The notes: a model not told the origin generated them from the sequence alone. Counted from the first letter of the stretch, positions 27,817 through 39,383 are shown. The stretch: 64,000 bases of DNA from JACPFV01 sp038043245 (GCA_038043245.1 JBBTCH010000001.1:620001-684000), one strand, 5' to 3'. A program made the numbers and translations.

Positions 27817-28148
27817 AACCCCAGATTCATTCCGGGCGGGATAGGAAGTCCGCCGGTGATGCCGGACATTTTTTCCTTCTTCGCGGTTTCGAGTTTCTGC
27901 GCAGCGTCGTTGATCGCCGCAGCAACCAGGTCCTCGAGGAATTCCCTGTCTTCCTTGAGCGCATCCGAGGCGATGGTCACCTTGCGCGCCTGATGGGCGC
28001 CCGTCAGCAGCACCTTGACCAGTCCGGCACCGGACTGGCCTTCGACTTCCATGCGCGCGATTTCATCCTGCGCACGCTTGAGATTTTCCTGCACCTGCTG
28101 GGCCTGACGCATCAGGTTACCCAGGGCGCCTTTCATATTGGGGTTCAT
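27813..28148 (-). CDS. YbaB/EbfC nucleoid-associated protein
   Basis: 111 residues. It has the coiled N-terminal helix (GALGNLMRQAQQVQENLKRAQDEIA) and the central strands with GAGLVKVLLTGAHQARKV that define the family. The C-terminus GITGGLPIPPGMNLGL is the usual Gly/Pro tail. It binds DNA as a dimer. The ATG at 28148 overlaps the dnaX stop by four bases; ATG 28139 is possible. Position between dnaX and recR is conserved across gammaproteobacteria. Confidence 0.96.
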   Translation of the reverse strand: MNPNMKGALGNLMRQAQQVQENLKRAQDEIARMEVEGQSGAGLVKVLLTGAHQARKVTIASDALKEDREFLEDLVAAAINDAAQKLETAKKEKMSGITGGLPIPPGMNLGL

Positions 28149-29758
28149 GGATTCTCTAAGGGTTCGATGGGTTGAATGGAGCCGGGGCGCACGGTGGCGC
28201 CGAATTTTGATTTGAGCGCGTTGACCACGGGGTCGTTCTCGATCGACTCTTCAGCCGCCTGCTGACGTGCGGATTTTTTCCTGGCGTCGAGCTGTGCCGG
28301 AGTCGGGGTCGGCGCGCCGATCTCGATCTTCAGGCGCTGGTTCTTGGCGCGGTAGCGCACCAGCGCGCGCTCAATGTCTTCGCGACGTTCATCGTTGAGC
28401 AGATGCTTGAATTTGGGGTCGAGGCCCAGACGCACATGGCCGCCGGTCTCGTCGGTGGTCTCGCTGATCCAGGTGCAGTGCCGCGCCAGCTGCTGGCTGA
28501 AACCGTCGAGCTTCAAACCGCTCCATTCCTGCTCCCAGACGAACACTTCGGGCGCATCCGCTTCAGGCACTGCGGCCGGTCTTTCGACCCTCGAAGCCAC
28601 AGGGGGTGACGCGGACTTGATCCCGCTATTTTTTACCGGAGTGGCACTGGAAACCGCTGGAGCGCTCAAGCGAGCGACGTCATCGGGGCGAAAAGCGAGC
28701 AGCCGCAGCAGAGTCATCTCGAATCCAAGCCGCGGGTCGGGCGCCCACGGCAGATCGCGGCGGCCCAGCACGAGGATCTGGTAGTACAGCTGTGTGTCTT
28801 CGGGCGTGACTTTTTTCACCAGCTCCAGCAGCGCCGGCTCATCGTCATCGGTCTGCGCGTCCGGCAGTACCTGCAGCACGGCGATACGCTGTACCTGCGT
28901 GGCAAGGTCATTCAGCAGCGCGGAGTAATCCGGCGCCTGTGCGTCGAGTTTTTCGATACAGGCCAGCAGCGCGTCCGCCTTGCGCTCAACGACCGCATTG
29001 AGAATGTCGTAAATCGCCTGCCGGCCGATGGTGCCGAGCATCTCTTCCATGCCGGCGCGCGTGAGCTTGCCGCCGGAGAAGGCGATCGCCTGATCCAGCA
29101 GCGACAACCCGTCACGCATGGAACCGTCGGCGGCGCGCGCCAACTCCACCAGAGCACCGGGTTCAGCCTGGAGTTTTTCGTCGTCGAGCACCCGGTTCAA
29201 GCGTCCACGGATTTCCGACTGCGGCAAGCGCTTGAGATTGAATTGCAGGCAGCGCGACAACACTGTCACCGGCAGTTTCTGCGGGTCGGTGGTGGCGAGG
29301 ATGAACTTCACGTGTGGCGGCGGCTCTTCCAGCGTCTTCAGCAGCGCGTTGAACGCGCTCTTCGACAGCATGTGCACTTCGTCCACGAGGTACACCTTGT
29401 AGCGGCCACGCGCCGGCGCATACATCGCGTTTTCTATCACCTGGCGCACGTCATCGACACCGGTGTTGCTGGCGGCGTCGATTTCGAGCAGATCGACGAA
29501 GCGGCCCTCGTCCACCCCGGTGCAGGCCGAGCATTTTCCGCAAGGAGACGCGCTGACGCCGGTTTCGCAGTTGAGACCCTTGGCGATGATGCGCGCCAGC
29601 GTGGTTTTGCCGACGCCGCGCGTGCCGGTGAGCAGGATCGCCGGGTGCAGCCGGTCCGCCGCCAGCGCGTGCGTCAGCGCCTTGACCACATGCGGCTGGC
29701 CAAGCACGTCGTCGAAGCGGCGCGGCCGGTATTTGCGGGCGAGAGCGAGGTAACTCAT
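28145..29758 (-). CDS. dnaX: DNA polymerase III subunit gamma/tau
   Basis: 537 residues. The N-terminal AAA+ clamp-loader module starts YRPRRFDDVLGQ, with Walker A GTRGVGKT (about 45-52), a zinc module with four Cys (CETGVSASPCGKCSAC), Walker B VYLVDEVHML and the sensor region. The C-terminal tail is about 150 residues, shorter than E. coli tau. It heads the dnaX-ybaB-recR operon. Upstream (29759-29853) there is no SRP RNA, only a palindromic repeat. Confidence 0.97.
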   Translation of the reverse strand: MSYLALARKYRPRRFDDVLGQPHVVKALTHALAADRLHPAILLTGTRGVGKTTLARIIAKGLNCETGVSASPCGKCSACTGVDEGRFVDLLEIDAASNTGVDDVRQVIENAMYAPARGRYKVYLVDEVHMLSKSAFNALLKTLEEPPPHVKFILATTDPQKLPVTVLSRCLQFNLKRLPQSEIRGRLNRVLDDEKLQAEPGALVELARAADGSMRDGLSLLDQAIAFSGGKLTRAGMEEMLGTIGRQAIYDILNAVVERKADALLACIEKLDAQAPDYSALLNDLATQVQRIAVLQVLPDAQTDDDEPALLELVKKVTPEDTQLYYQILVLGRRDLPWAPDPRLGFEMTLLRLLAFRPDDVARLSAPAVSSATPVKNSGIKSASPPVASRVERPAAVPEADAPEVFVWEQEWSGLKLDGFSQQLARHCTWISETTDETGGHVRLGLDPKFKHLLNDERREDIERALVRYRAKNQRLKIEIGAPTPTPAQLDARKKSARQQAAEESIENDPVVNALKSKFGATVRPGSIQPIEPLENP

Positions 29759-29803
29759 GGAAGCCGTCAGTTTATCAGCGACGATTAAACCAAAAAGACT
29801 GTG

Positions 29804-29858
29804 TCATCCTGAGCGCAGCGAAGGATCTGGCCAGATTCTTCGCTACGCTCGGAATGAC
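29804..29858. repeat. Inverted repeat of the GTCATyCykGAGCGcAGCGA family
   Basis: GTCATCCTGAGCGCAGCGA (29804 on) is answered by the inverse TCGCTACGCTCGGAATGAC (29840-29858). A second member with the same ends lies at 58549-58634. It fills most of the 95-base gap between dnaX and the flippase-like gene, and its last bases contain the ATG that could start that gene. Confidence 0.75.
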
Positions 29859-30789
29859 ACTTTTTGTGAACATTAAAACTCGTCTGCTCAATCTCACCGT
29901 CCTGATTGCCTTCGTGGCGGCGGTTGAATACTGGCTCGGCTGGGGAACATTGCTGGCCTCATGGACGTTGCTGCCACCGACCCTGGTCGTCAGCGCCGCC
30001 AGCGCGCACATTGCCAGCTACGGTGTGCGCGCCGCGCGCATCTACTGGGCGGAAAGTGCAATCCCGCGCGGCCGTTACCTCGACTGCCTGCGCCTGCTGC
30101 TGATCAACAACAGCATCAACATCCTGCTGCCGATGCGCGCCGGCGAAGCCAGTTTTCCGATCCTGATGCGCCGCTGGTTCGGCGTCGATGCCGCGCGCGC
30201 CACCGGCACCCTGCTGTGGCTGCGGCTGCTGGACCTGCATGTGCTGGCGGCGATCGGCGTGGTCTGCGCCGGCCACGGCTGGCTCATTGCCGCGACAGAA
30301 TTGACCCTGGTACTGGCGGGCCTCGCCGTGCTGCTGCCGGTGGCCGTGTTTGCGCTGCGCGCGCCCTTGCAGTCGCGGCTGGCGCGACGCACCGATCGCC
30401 TCTCGCTGATCGGCGCGCGTCTGCTCGGCGGCATGCCCGCACGCACTCCACTGCTGCTCAAAGACTTGGCGCTGACCTGGACGGCCTGGATCATCAAGCT
30501 CGCTGCGCTGGCCAGCGTGTTCGCCGCGCTGTCCGGCCTGCCGGCCACGCTCGCCACACTCGGCGTCATCGGCGGCGATCTCAGCACCGTGCTGCCGCTG
30601 CATACGCCCGGCGGCTTCGGCAGTTACGAAGCCGGCGTGCTGGCCCTGGTTGCGCCGGCCGAAGGCCTCAACGCGACGCTGGCCGCGGCGGCAGTCAATC
30701 TGCACCTGTTCGTGCTGGCGCTGGCGCTCGGCGCCGGTGGACTGGCCTGGATGACCGCGCCACCCCGCCTACGCGATAATCGGTCATGA
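29854..30789 (+). CDS. Flippase-like membrane protein (YbhN/UPF0104, LPG-synthase transmembrane family)
   Basis: 311 residues with about seven to eight hydrophobic helices. The family signs are NNSINILLPMRAGEA (about 87-101) and PLHTPGGFGSYEAGVLALV near residue 250. Such proteins are proposed to move lipid or polyprenyl-linked glycans, or to assist glycosyltransferases; the activity is not proven. The start is either ATG 29854, which lies in the repeat, or GTG 29866, which I find slightly more natural. The next gene overlaps by four bases. It heads a GT2/ArnT-like/PAP2 operon. Confidence 0.82.
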   Translation: MTLFVNIKTRLLNLTVLIAFVAAVEYWLGWGTLLASWTLLPPTLVVSAASAHIASYGVRAARIYWAESAIPRGRYLDCLRLLLINNSINILLPMRAGEASFPILMRRWFGVDAARATGTLLWLRLLDLHVLAAIGVVCAGHGWLIAATELTLVLAGLAVLLPVAVFALRAPLQSRLARRTDRLSLIGARLLGGMPARTPLLLKDLALTWTAWIIKLAALASVFAALSGLPATLATLGVIGGDLSTVLPLHTPGGFGSYEAGVLALVAPAEGLNATLAAAAVNLHLFVLALALGAGGLAWMTAPPRLRDNRS

Positions 30790-31772
30790 AAAAAATCCAC
30801 AGCCTCTCCGTGGTCATCCCGATGCACCGCGAGGAAGACAACGTCGCGCCGATGCTCAAGAGCGTGCACGACGGGCTGGCGAACTACCCGGGAGCCTGGG
30901 AGCTGATCGTCATTGACGACGGCTCGACCGACGACACCGCACCGCGGCTGATCGTCGAGGCTGCGAAATACGGCGAACACGTGCGCGTCATCCGCCTGGC
31001 GCGCAACCACGGCAAGACGGTGGCGCAGCAAGTGGGCTACGACGCCGCGCGCGGCGATCTCATCGCCACGCTCGACGGCGACCTGCAGAACGACCCGGCC
31101 GACATCCCGCGCATGGTCGAAGAGCTCGACGCGCGCAATCTCGACATGCTCTGCGGCAAGCGCGCCCAGCGCAAGGACACCTGGATCAACCGCAAATTTC
31201 CGAGCAAGATCGCCAACTGGCTGATTGGCGAGGTCACCGGGGTCCATATCACCGACTACGGTTGTGCCCTGCAAGTGACCCGCACGGCGGTGGTGCGGCG
31301 CATCCGGCTCTACGGCGAGATGCACCGCTTCGTGCCGGTGTGGGCGGCGATGCAGATTTCGCCGAAACGCATCGGCGAGACGCCGGTGCGGCATTACGCG
31401 CGCCAACATGGCCAGAGCAAGTACGGCATCTCACGCACCTTCCGCGTGATTCTCGATCTGCTGACGGTGTTCTTCTTCCTGCGCTTTCAGGCGCGGCCAG
31501 GGCACTTCTTCGGCCTCATCGGCCTGGTGCTCGGTTTTGTCGGCTCGATCGCGATGAGCTACCTGCTGGTCCTCAAGTTCGGGCTTGGCCAATCCATTGG
31601 CGGCCGGCCGCTGTTCCTCGGCTCGGTGGTGATGCTGATTTTCGCCATCCAGTTCATCACCACGGGCGTGCTGGCCGAAATGCTGGCGCGCATCCTGCAC
31701 CAGCGCAACGACAACGCTCCGATGCTGGCGCACGACAGCACAGAAACACCTTCAGGCTGGAAAAAAGCGTGA
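30786..31772 (+). CDS. GT2 polyprenyl-phosphate glycosyltransferase (DPM1/GtrB/ArnC-like)
   Basis: 328 residues. The GT2 domain has VVIPMHREEDNV, DDGSTDD (44-50) and the metal-binding DGDLQND (97-103). After the QSKYG motif come two C-terminal membrane helices (HFFGLIGLVLGFVGSIAMSY and IFAIQFITTGVLAEML). This layout is that of enzymes which charge dolichol or undecaprenyl phosphate with a sugar from NDP-sugar on the cytoplasmic face. It overlaps the flippase-like gene by four bases and its TGA overlaps the GTG of the next gene, so all are coupled. Confidence 0.92.
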   Translation: MKKIHSLSVVIPMHREEDNVAPMLKSVHDGLANYPGAWELIVIDDGSTDDTAPRLIVEAAKYGEHVRVIRLARNHGKTVAQQVGYDAARGDLIATLDGDLQNDPADIPRMVEELDARNLDMLCGKRAQRKDTWINRKFPSKIANWLIGEVTGVHITDYGCALQVTRTAVVRRIRLYGEMHRFVPVWAAMQISPKRIGETPVRHYARQHGQSKYGISRTFRVILDLLTVFFFLRFQARPGHFFGLIGLVLGFVGSIAMSYLLVLKFGLGQSIGGRPLFLGSVVMLIFAIQFITTGVLAEMLARILHQRNDNAPMLAHDSTETPSGWKKA

Positions 31773-33340
31773 CCGTGGCGGTACCACGCGGTTATTTTCC
31801 TGCGCTGCTGGCTGCCTCCATCCTTGGCATCTGGGTCAACTCCGCATCGCTACCGCTGTTCGACCGCGACGAAGGCGCTTTCGCGCAGGCGACGCTGGAG
31901 ATGCTCGACAGCGGCAATTATCTGACCACCACGCTCAACGGCGAGCCCCGCTACGAAAAACCGATGCTGATCTACTGGCTGCAGGCGACGGCCGTCTCCA
32001 CGCTGGGGCCGACCGAGTTTGCATTCCGGCTGCCGACGCTGATCGGCGCGACGCTGTGGATGTGGGTGATGTGGAACTTCACGCTCGGCGTCGCCGGCCC
32101 ACGTGCCGCACTGGTCGCGGCGTGCTGTGTACCGCTGACGCTGATGGCCAGCATCGTCGCCCATGCCGCCACCGCCAGCGTGCTGCTCAACCTGTTTCTG
32201 GCCCTGGCCCTGTTCGACATCTACCGCTACTCGCAGCAGCCCGACAAGCGATTTTTGCTCAAGGTGTATCTGTGGATGGGGCTGGGGTTTCACGCCCAGG
32301 GACCGATCGCGCTGGCGATTCCACTGCTGGCCAGCGCACTGTTCTATCTCTCGCAGCAACGTCTGCGCGACTGGCTGCGCGCCGTGTTCTATTTCCCGGG
32401 GTGGGCGCTGATCGTCGCGGTGATCGCACCGTGGATCGTGGCGCTTGCCCTGCAGGGTGGCACGGATTTTTTCCTCAAGTTCATCTCGCTGCATTACGCC
32501 AGCCGCTATACCGAAACCATGCAGGGCCACGGCGGCAGCCTTTATTACTACCTGCTGGCGCTACCGCTGATCGTGCTGCCGTTCACCGGGGTCCTACCGG
32601 CGGTGTTCGCGCGCGCGCGGCACTGGCGGGCAGACCCGCTCGACGCGTTTCTGCTGATTGCGTTTGGCGGGGTGTTCGTGATGTTCTCGTTCTCGGCGAC
32701 GCAGCTGCCGCACTATCTGCTGTACGGCTGTTCGCCGCTGTTCGTGCTGCTCGGCCGCCATCTGGACCGCGTAAAGAGGCGCGCCACTCTGCTATGGCCG
32801 GTCACGCTCGTCGTTGCGTTACTGGCAACGCTGCCGTGGTGGCTGCCGCTGATCCCGGTCCCCGATGCGCGGATTCATGAGCGCGCCCTGATCGCACTGG
32901 CACTGCAGTCATTCGATACGACGTATTGGCTGATGACCACGCTCAGCCTCATCGCACTGATCGCCTTGTGGCTGCTGCGCCGCCGGCTTGATGCCGCCTT
33001 GGTCCTGTTCGGCGCCGGCCTGATTCAGACCACCCTCGTCGTCCTCGGCTTCGCCCCCGTGCTGGCTGCGGTCCAGCAGACGCCGGTGCGCGAAGCCGCG
33101 CTGCGCGCGCGCGAACTCGCTCTGCCCTGCGTCAGCGCCACCGTCGACTGGCCGAGCTTCAGCGTCTATCGCGGCGGCGTCACGCCGGTGCGCGACCCGC
33201 AGCCTGGCGAGTTGATTTTTCTTTTGGTGAAGCAAGAGCAGGAACTGCGCCAGAGAATCAGTGACGGATGGGTCGAGGAATACCGGAAAGGCGGTGTGCT
33301 GTTGCTGCGCCGCCTGCCTGCGCATGCCGCTCCCGCCTGA
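31769..33340 (+). CDS. ArnT-like integral membrane glycosyltransferase (GT39/GT83)
   Basis: 523 residues from GTG 31769, which overlaps the preceding TGA (GTGA); the long upstream frame is a shadow of the GT2 gene. TM1 is followed by the catalytic periplasmic motif FDRDEGAFAQ (Asp/Glu at 32-35) and GEPRYEKPMLIYW, the hallmark of ArnT and PMT enzymes. About twelve helices follow, then a small periplasmic C-terminal domain. It would transfer a sugar from undecaprenyl phosphate to lipid A or a protein on the periplasmic side. The sugar cannot be inferred; no arnA/B/D gene is nearby. Confidence 0.9.
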   Translation: MTVAVPRGYFPALLAASILGIWVNSASLPLFDRDEGAFAQATLEMLDSGNYLTTTLNGEPRYEKPMLIYWLQATAVSTLGPTEFAFRLPTLIGATLWMWVMWNFTLGVAGPRAALVAACCVPLTLMASIVAHAATASVLLNLFLALALFDIYRYSQQPDKRFLLKVYLWMGLGFHAQGPIALAIPLLASALFYLSQQRLRDWLRAVFYFPGWALIVAVIAPWIVALALQGGTDFFLKFISLHYASRYTETMQGHGGSLYYYLLALPLIVLPFTGVLPAVFARARHWRADPLDAFLLIAFGGVFVMFSFSATQLPHYLLYGCSPLFVLLGRHLDRVKRRATLLWPVTLVVALLATLPWWLPLIPVPDARIHERALIALALQSFDTTYWLMTTLSLIALIALWLLRRRLDAALVLFGAGLIQTTLVVLGFAPVLAAVQQTPVREAALRARELALPCVSATVDWPSFSVYRGGVTPVRDPQPGELIFLLVKQEQELRQRISDGWVEEYRKGGVLLLRRLPAHAAPA

Positions 33341-34103
33341 CCCTCGCTTCCTGGACCGTTGCGCCCTAGGCGCACTGATCGTCCTCGCGGTCTGGTACGG
33401 GCTCGGCGGATACCACGCGCTGTTCGTGCCGATCAACGAATCCTTGCGCGTCGCGCCGGATGCGCTGCTCGAAGTCATCACCTACTGCGGCGATGCCGTC
33501 TTCGCACTGATGGTCCTGTTGCTCATGCAGCGAAAGCCCGAAATTCTCTGGCTGGGCCTGCTTGCGGCGTTGATGTCGACAGCAGCATCCAACGGACTCA
33601 AGAGCCTGTTCGACGCCGCACGTCCCGGCACTGCCCTGCCTCTGGATTCCTTCCGTCTGGTCGGCCCGCTGTATTTTTCACGCAGCTTTCCGTCCGGCCA
33701 TGCGATCACCGCATTCACGCTGGCCGGCGTGCTCAGTTGTTTCGCCACACCCGCCGTTCGACGCAGCCTGATGACCGCTGCGTTCGTTGTGGCGTTTTCA
33801 CGCGTGGCGGTCGGCGCACATTGGCCGGTGGATGTGCTGGCCGGCGCCGCCATGGGTTGCGGTTGCGTTCGGCTGGCGCTGCTACTGACGCCGCAATGGA
33901 CCTTTGGGATGAGGCCTGGGGTGCAGAGGCTCTTTCAGCTGCTGCTCTGCGGCGTTGCCGCCTGGAGTCTGGGTGAGGCACCGGTTTACGACGCGGCCGC
34001 ATGGGTTGCGTGGCCGCTGGCGGTCGCCGCCATCGGCTACACCGTGCTGAATTACCTCTGGAAGCCGTCGTTCAACGCCACCCGCAAGAAAAGAACTACC
34101 TGA
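33324..34103 (+). CDS. PAP2-superfamily membrane phosphatase
   Basis: 259 residues from ATG 33324, overlapping the ArnT-like gene by 17 bases. All three PAP2 motifs are intact: K-x6-RP (Lys93 to Pro101), PSGH (123-126) and SR-x5-H-x3-D (159-170). About six membrane helices surround them. The active site faces the periplasm and removes phosphate from lipid phosphates such as undecaprenyl diphosphate or lipid A. As the last gene of the glycan operon it may recycle the carrier lipid or clear a phosphate for sugar addition. Its stop overlaps the convergent htpX end by eight bases. Confidence 0.9.
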   Translation: MPLPPDPRFLDRCALGALIVLAVWYGLGGYHALFVPINESLRVAPDALLEVITYCGDAVFALMVLLLMQRKPEILWLGLLAALMSTAASNGLKSLFDAARPGTALPLDSFRLVGPLYFSRSFPSGHAITAFTLAGVLSCFATPAVRRSLMTAAFVVAFSRVAVGAHWPVDVLAGAAMGCGCVRLALLLTPQWTFGMRPGVQRLFQLLLCGVAAWSLGEAPVYDAAAWVAWPLAVAAIGYTVLNYLWKPSFNATRKKRTT

Positions 34104-34983
34104 CTACCCCCTGACTCTGCTGCAGCGCGGCGATCCGTTCTTCCAGAGGCGGATGGCTCATGAACAGGCGACCGAACTTGCTGGCGCCGGGACGAATGCC
34201 GAACGCCGCCATCTGCGACGGCAGTGCCGACGGTTCATGTGCGGCTTTCAGGCGCTCCAGCGCGGCGATCATCTTGCGCTTGCCCGCCAGGTGGGCGCCG
34301 CCGGCGTCGGCGCGGAACTCGCGCTGACGCGAGAACCAGAACACGATCATGCTGGCGAGGATGCCGAGCACGATCTCCAGGATCATCACGGTCATGAAGT
34401 AACCGATGCCGGTGCCGCGGTCGTTCTTGAGCACGACCTTGTCGATGAAGAAGCCGACGACGCGGGCGATGAAGATGACGAAGGTGTTGACCACGCCCTG
34501 GATCAGGGTGAGCGTGACCATGTCGCCATTGGCGACGTGGCTGATCTCATGGCCGAGCACGGCCTCGACTTCGTCCTGGTTCATGTTCTGCAAGAGGCCG
34601 GTGGACACGGCGACCAGCGCGCTGTCGCGCATGGCGCCGGTGGCAAAGGCATTCGGATCTGGCGAATCGAAGATCGCGACTTCGGGCATGCCGATGCCGG
34701 CCTGGCGCGCCTGGCGCTGCACCGTCGCCACCAGCCACTGCTCGCTGGCATTGGCGGGTTGTTTGATGACCTTGGCGCCCATGGTCCACTTGGCCATCGG
34801 CTTGGACAGCAACAGCGAGATGAAGGCGCCACCGAAACCGAAGATGGCTGCGAACGCCAGCAACGCCTCGTAATTGAGGCCGTTGGCGGTCAGCCATTGG
34901 TTGGCACCCAGCAGGGATGCGACCGTGCTGAGCACCAGCATGATGGCAAGGTTGGTGGCGAGGAACAGGAAAATGCGCTTCAT
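34096..34983 (-). CDS. htpX: Membrane zinc protease HtpX
   Basis: 295 residues. Start ATG 34983 has GGAG about eight bases upstream; an upstream TTG would add two residues. Two N-terminal membrane helices (4-24 and 38-60) precede the zinc motif HEISH (145-149). Two more hydrophobic segments follow, then the third-ligand region REFRADAGGAHLAG. It degrades misfolded inner-membrane proteins alongside FtsH. The C-terminus LFMSHPPLEERIAAL is typical. Confidence 0.97.
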   Translation of the reverse strand: MKRIFLFLATNLAIMLVLSTVASLLGANQWLTANGLNYEALLAFAAIFGFGGAFISLLLSKPMAKWTMGAKVIKQPANASEQWLVATVQRQARQAGIGMPEVAIFDSPDPNAFATGAMRDSALVAVSTGLLQNMNQDEVEAVLGHEISHVANGDMVTLTLIQGVVNTFVIFIARVVGFFIDKVVLKNDRGTGIGYFMTVMILEIVLGILASMIVFWFSRQREFRADAGGAHLAGKRKMIAALERLKAAHEPSALPSQMAAFGIRPGASKFGRLFMSHPPLEERIAALQQSQGVVR

Positions 34984-35032
34984 ATCCAAACTCCTTAGGT
35001 ACGAACCTATTCTGGGGCCTTCGACCGCGTTT

Positions 35033-37264
<2,232 letters not shown>

Positions 37265-37292
37265 GTTTTTGTCTCAATCAACTCGCAACATT

Positions 37293-38597
37293 TTAGGGAA
37301 CAAACACGGACTCAAGGATGCGCGCATCGTCGAAATGGCGGCGACCGATGAACGCGGTCGCATGGCGGCCCCACTGGCGCATCGCGCCGGGGCTGTTGAT
37401 ACCGCTCATCCACAACCACCGGCGCTCGCCACGCTCGCTGCCGGCGACGATGCCGTCTTCGCCAAACAGGCTGCGAGTACGACCATCACCGACACCCAGC
37501 GTCAGCAAATCGCTGTAAGAGCGTAATTTGTACGCCACCCGCTTGGTGCCTTTTTTCGGCTTTGAGCTCGCTTGAGAAACGACACGTGACACGAAATGTG
37601 TATCACTGTCTACGAGCAACAATGGCTTTTGCGGCGCCAAATCACTCTGGGGGAGCAGAGGCGGGTCACCGCTGTCGGCAAGGTCTTGCCGCAGCTTCAG
37701 CGATTGCACCGGAAACCAGTGGTGATAACAGCCGCAGGCGTGAATCGTGTCGTAGGCCAGCGGGCGATTGTCTTCGTCCAGCGTCACGCGCCAGACGATG
37801 CCGTCAAGCGTTCCGGCATAGGAGTCCAGCGCGCCGCGCGCCGGGCGCTCGGCGAACCATGCGGTGTAAACCAGTTGCGTCAGCACCCGATCGCCAAAGC
37901 GCGTGGATGCACGGTGGAAATAGACCACCGCCTGCTCCGTATCGAAACCTGAATTGAGTTTTGGCGCGCCGATGCGGTCGCTGTCACCGCGCGTTGACAC
38001 CGAGAACACCGGCGCATGGCGGCGTGCAAGCGCATCGCCGCCGGACACAAGCCGGTATTCGATGCGAGGCTCCCTCAGCAGTTCCTCCAGCGGCCTCGCG
38101 TAATTTTTTCGCACTTCACTCTGATAACCGTCAATGCCGATGCTCAGAAACGGCACCGCCAATGGATACAGTCCGGCGACGCGCGCCACGGTTGAGTAAT
38201 CATCCGGCACTTGCGCAGCTTCACGTAATGCGGCACGTGCTTCCAGTGTTCCAAGCTCGCGACGCACCAACTCATGACCACAACGATCCAACACAGCGAG
38301 CTGGGATGCTGCGCCCAGATTCTTCAGCTCGACGCGACGGGCGGCGAGATCGAGCTGGCGCAACTGCTCGACCCATGTCTCGAACGGTTTTTCGTCTCGG
38401 AACGAGGCGAGGAAACGATTGACGCGCAGATAGGGAAACCCTTGGATGCGATGCTCGCCGCCGTCGCGCACGCCGGCCGCTTCGATGCGCTCGTCGAGTT
38501 GCACAAACCGCTGCCGGCATTCAGAAGTGGCGACACCGGCGGGCAGGCTGGCACAGCCGGCGATCAGGCTTGCGGCTAGCGCCGCAAACAGACGCAT
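37293..38597 (-). CDS. Conserved hypothetical lipoprotein
   Basis: 434 residues. The start at 38597 gives a lipoprotein signal (MRLFAALAASLIAGC, lipobox Cys15, then ASLP, so probably outer-membrane sorted). The mature protein has no known motif that I can name; ACGCYHHWFPVQ near residue 290 and the Tyr/Trp-rich C-terminus suggest a folded domain rather than repeats. The ATG overlaps the SDR stop (ATGA) and parC begins 28 bases after its stop. The operon parE-SDR-lipoprotein-parC is therefore continuous. Function unknown. Confidence 0.8.
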   Translation of the reverse strand: MRLFAALAASLIAGCASLPAGVATSECRQRFVQLDERIEAAGVRDGGEHRIQGFPYLRVNRFLASFRDEKPFETWVEQLRQLDLAARRVELKNLGAASQLAVLDRCGHELVRRELGTLEARAALREAAQVPDDYSTVARVAGLYPLAVPFLSIGIDGYQSEVRKNYARPLEELLREPRIEYRLVSGGDALARRHAPVFSVSTRGDSDRIGAPKLNSGFDTEQAVVYFHRASTRFGDRVLTQLVYTAWFAERPARGALDSYAGTLDGIVWRVTLDEDNRPLAYDTIHACGCYHHWFPVQSLKLRQDLADSGDPPLLPQSDLAPQKPLLLVDSDTHFVSRVVSQASSKPKKGTKRVAYKLRSYSDLLTLGVGDGRTRSLFGEDGIVAGSERGERRWLWMSGINSPGAMRQWGRHATAFIGRRHFDDARILESVFVP

Positions 38598-39382
38598 CAG
38601 GTTTTTTTCTCGTCGAAACCCGCCACCACTTTCTGCGCGCCGGCGCGCGTCTGGATCCAGGCGGCAAGGCCGGGAAAAATGTCTGAAAACCGGCACCAGA
38701 TTTTCAGCATCGTCGGGGCCACCATGATCTCGGGCAGGTTTTCCTCAATGGCGCGCAGCGTGCCGAGCGCGACTTCGTCCGGCGTGTTGGTGCCGATGCC
38801 TTTGGGTGGTTTAGCACCGCTGGACACAAACATGCCGGCGTCGCGGATGATGCCGGGGAACACGCAGGACACGCCGATACTGCTGCCCGCCAGCGCCAGA
38901 CGCAGGCTCTGCGCATACCCGCGCAGGCCCCATTTGCTGGCGCTGTAGACCGGCGACAGCGGCGAGGCGACACGGCCGGCAAGCGAACTGATATAGACCA
39001 GATGCCCGCCACCCTGACTTTTCATGCCTTTCATCAGACCGCGTGTCAGCAGCACCGGCGCCGCAAGATTGACGTCGAGCACCGCGGAGATTTCCTCGAA
39101 GCTGCCCTGCCCGCCACTCGAAGGCGCGGGAAGACCTGCGTTGGCGATGAGAATGTCCACCGAACCGGTTTCTTCCAACAGCTTGCGGATGCCTTCGGCG
39201 TTGCTGATGTCGGCCACAATCGTCCGCGCCCTCAACTCAGCCGCGAGCGCACCAAGCACTTCGCGGTTACGTCCGGTGAGGATGATCTGTGCACCCGCCT
39301 GCGCCAATCGGCGCGCGATGGCCTGGCCGATGCCGCCGGCCGCGCCGGTGAGCAGAACTTTTTTTCCTGTAATCGTCGTCAT
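38597..39382 (-). CDS. Short-chain dehydrogenase/reductase
   Basis: 261 residues of classical SDR type: TGAAGGIG (12-19), ANAG (80-83), catalytic Ser in YISSLAG (about 132-133) and YSASK (146-150). The C-terminus (MVAPTMLKIWCRFSDIFPGLAAWIQTR) is hydrophobic, as in SDRs acting on membrane lipids or steroids. It begins one base from the parE stop and overlaps the lipoprotein start. A substrate cannot be inferred. Confidence 0.9.
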   Translation of the reverse strand: MTTITGKKVLLTGAAGGIGQAIARRLAQAGAQIILTGRNREVLGALAAELRARTIVADISNAEGIRKLLEETGSVDILIANAGLPAPSSGGQGSFEEISAVLDVNLAAPVLLTRGLMKGMKSQGGGHLVYISSLAGRVASPLSPVYSASKWGLRGYAQSLRLALAGSSIGVSCVFPGIIRDAGMFVSSGAKPPKGIGTNTPDEVALGTLRAIEENLPEIMVAPTMLKIWCRFSDIFPGLAAWIQTRAGAQKVVAGFDEKKT

Positions 39383-39383
39383 T

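Noticed and set aside
28255..28290. Programmed frameshift in dnaX at an A6 run
   Set aside because: A -1 slip would give a stop after about eight codons, but the site is near residue 495 of 537, too late to yield a gamma-like product, and the heptamer is not a standard slippery site.
29759..29853. SRP RNA next to dnaX
   Set aside because: The gap is only 95 bases and is filled by a palindromic repeat; no SRP RNA core is visible.
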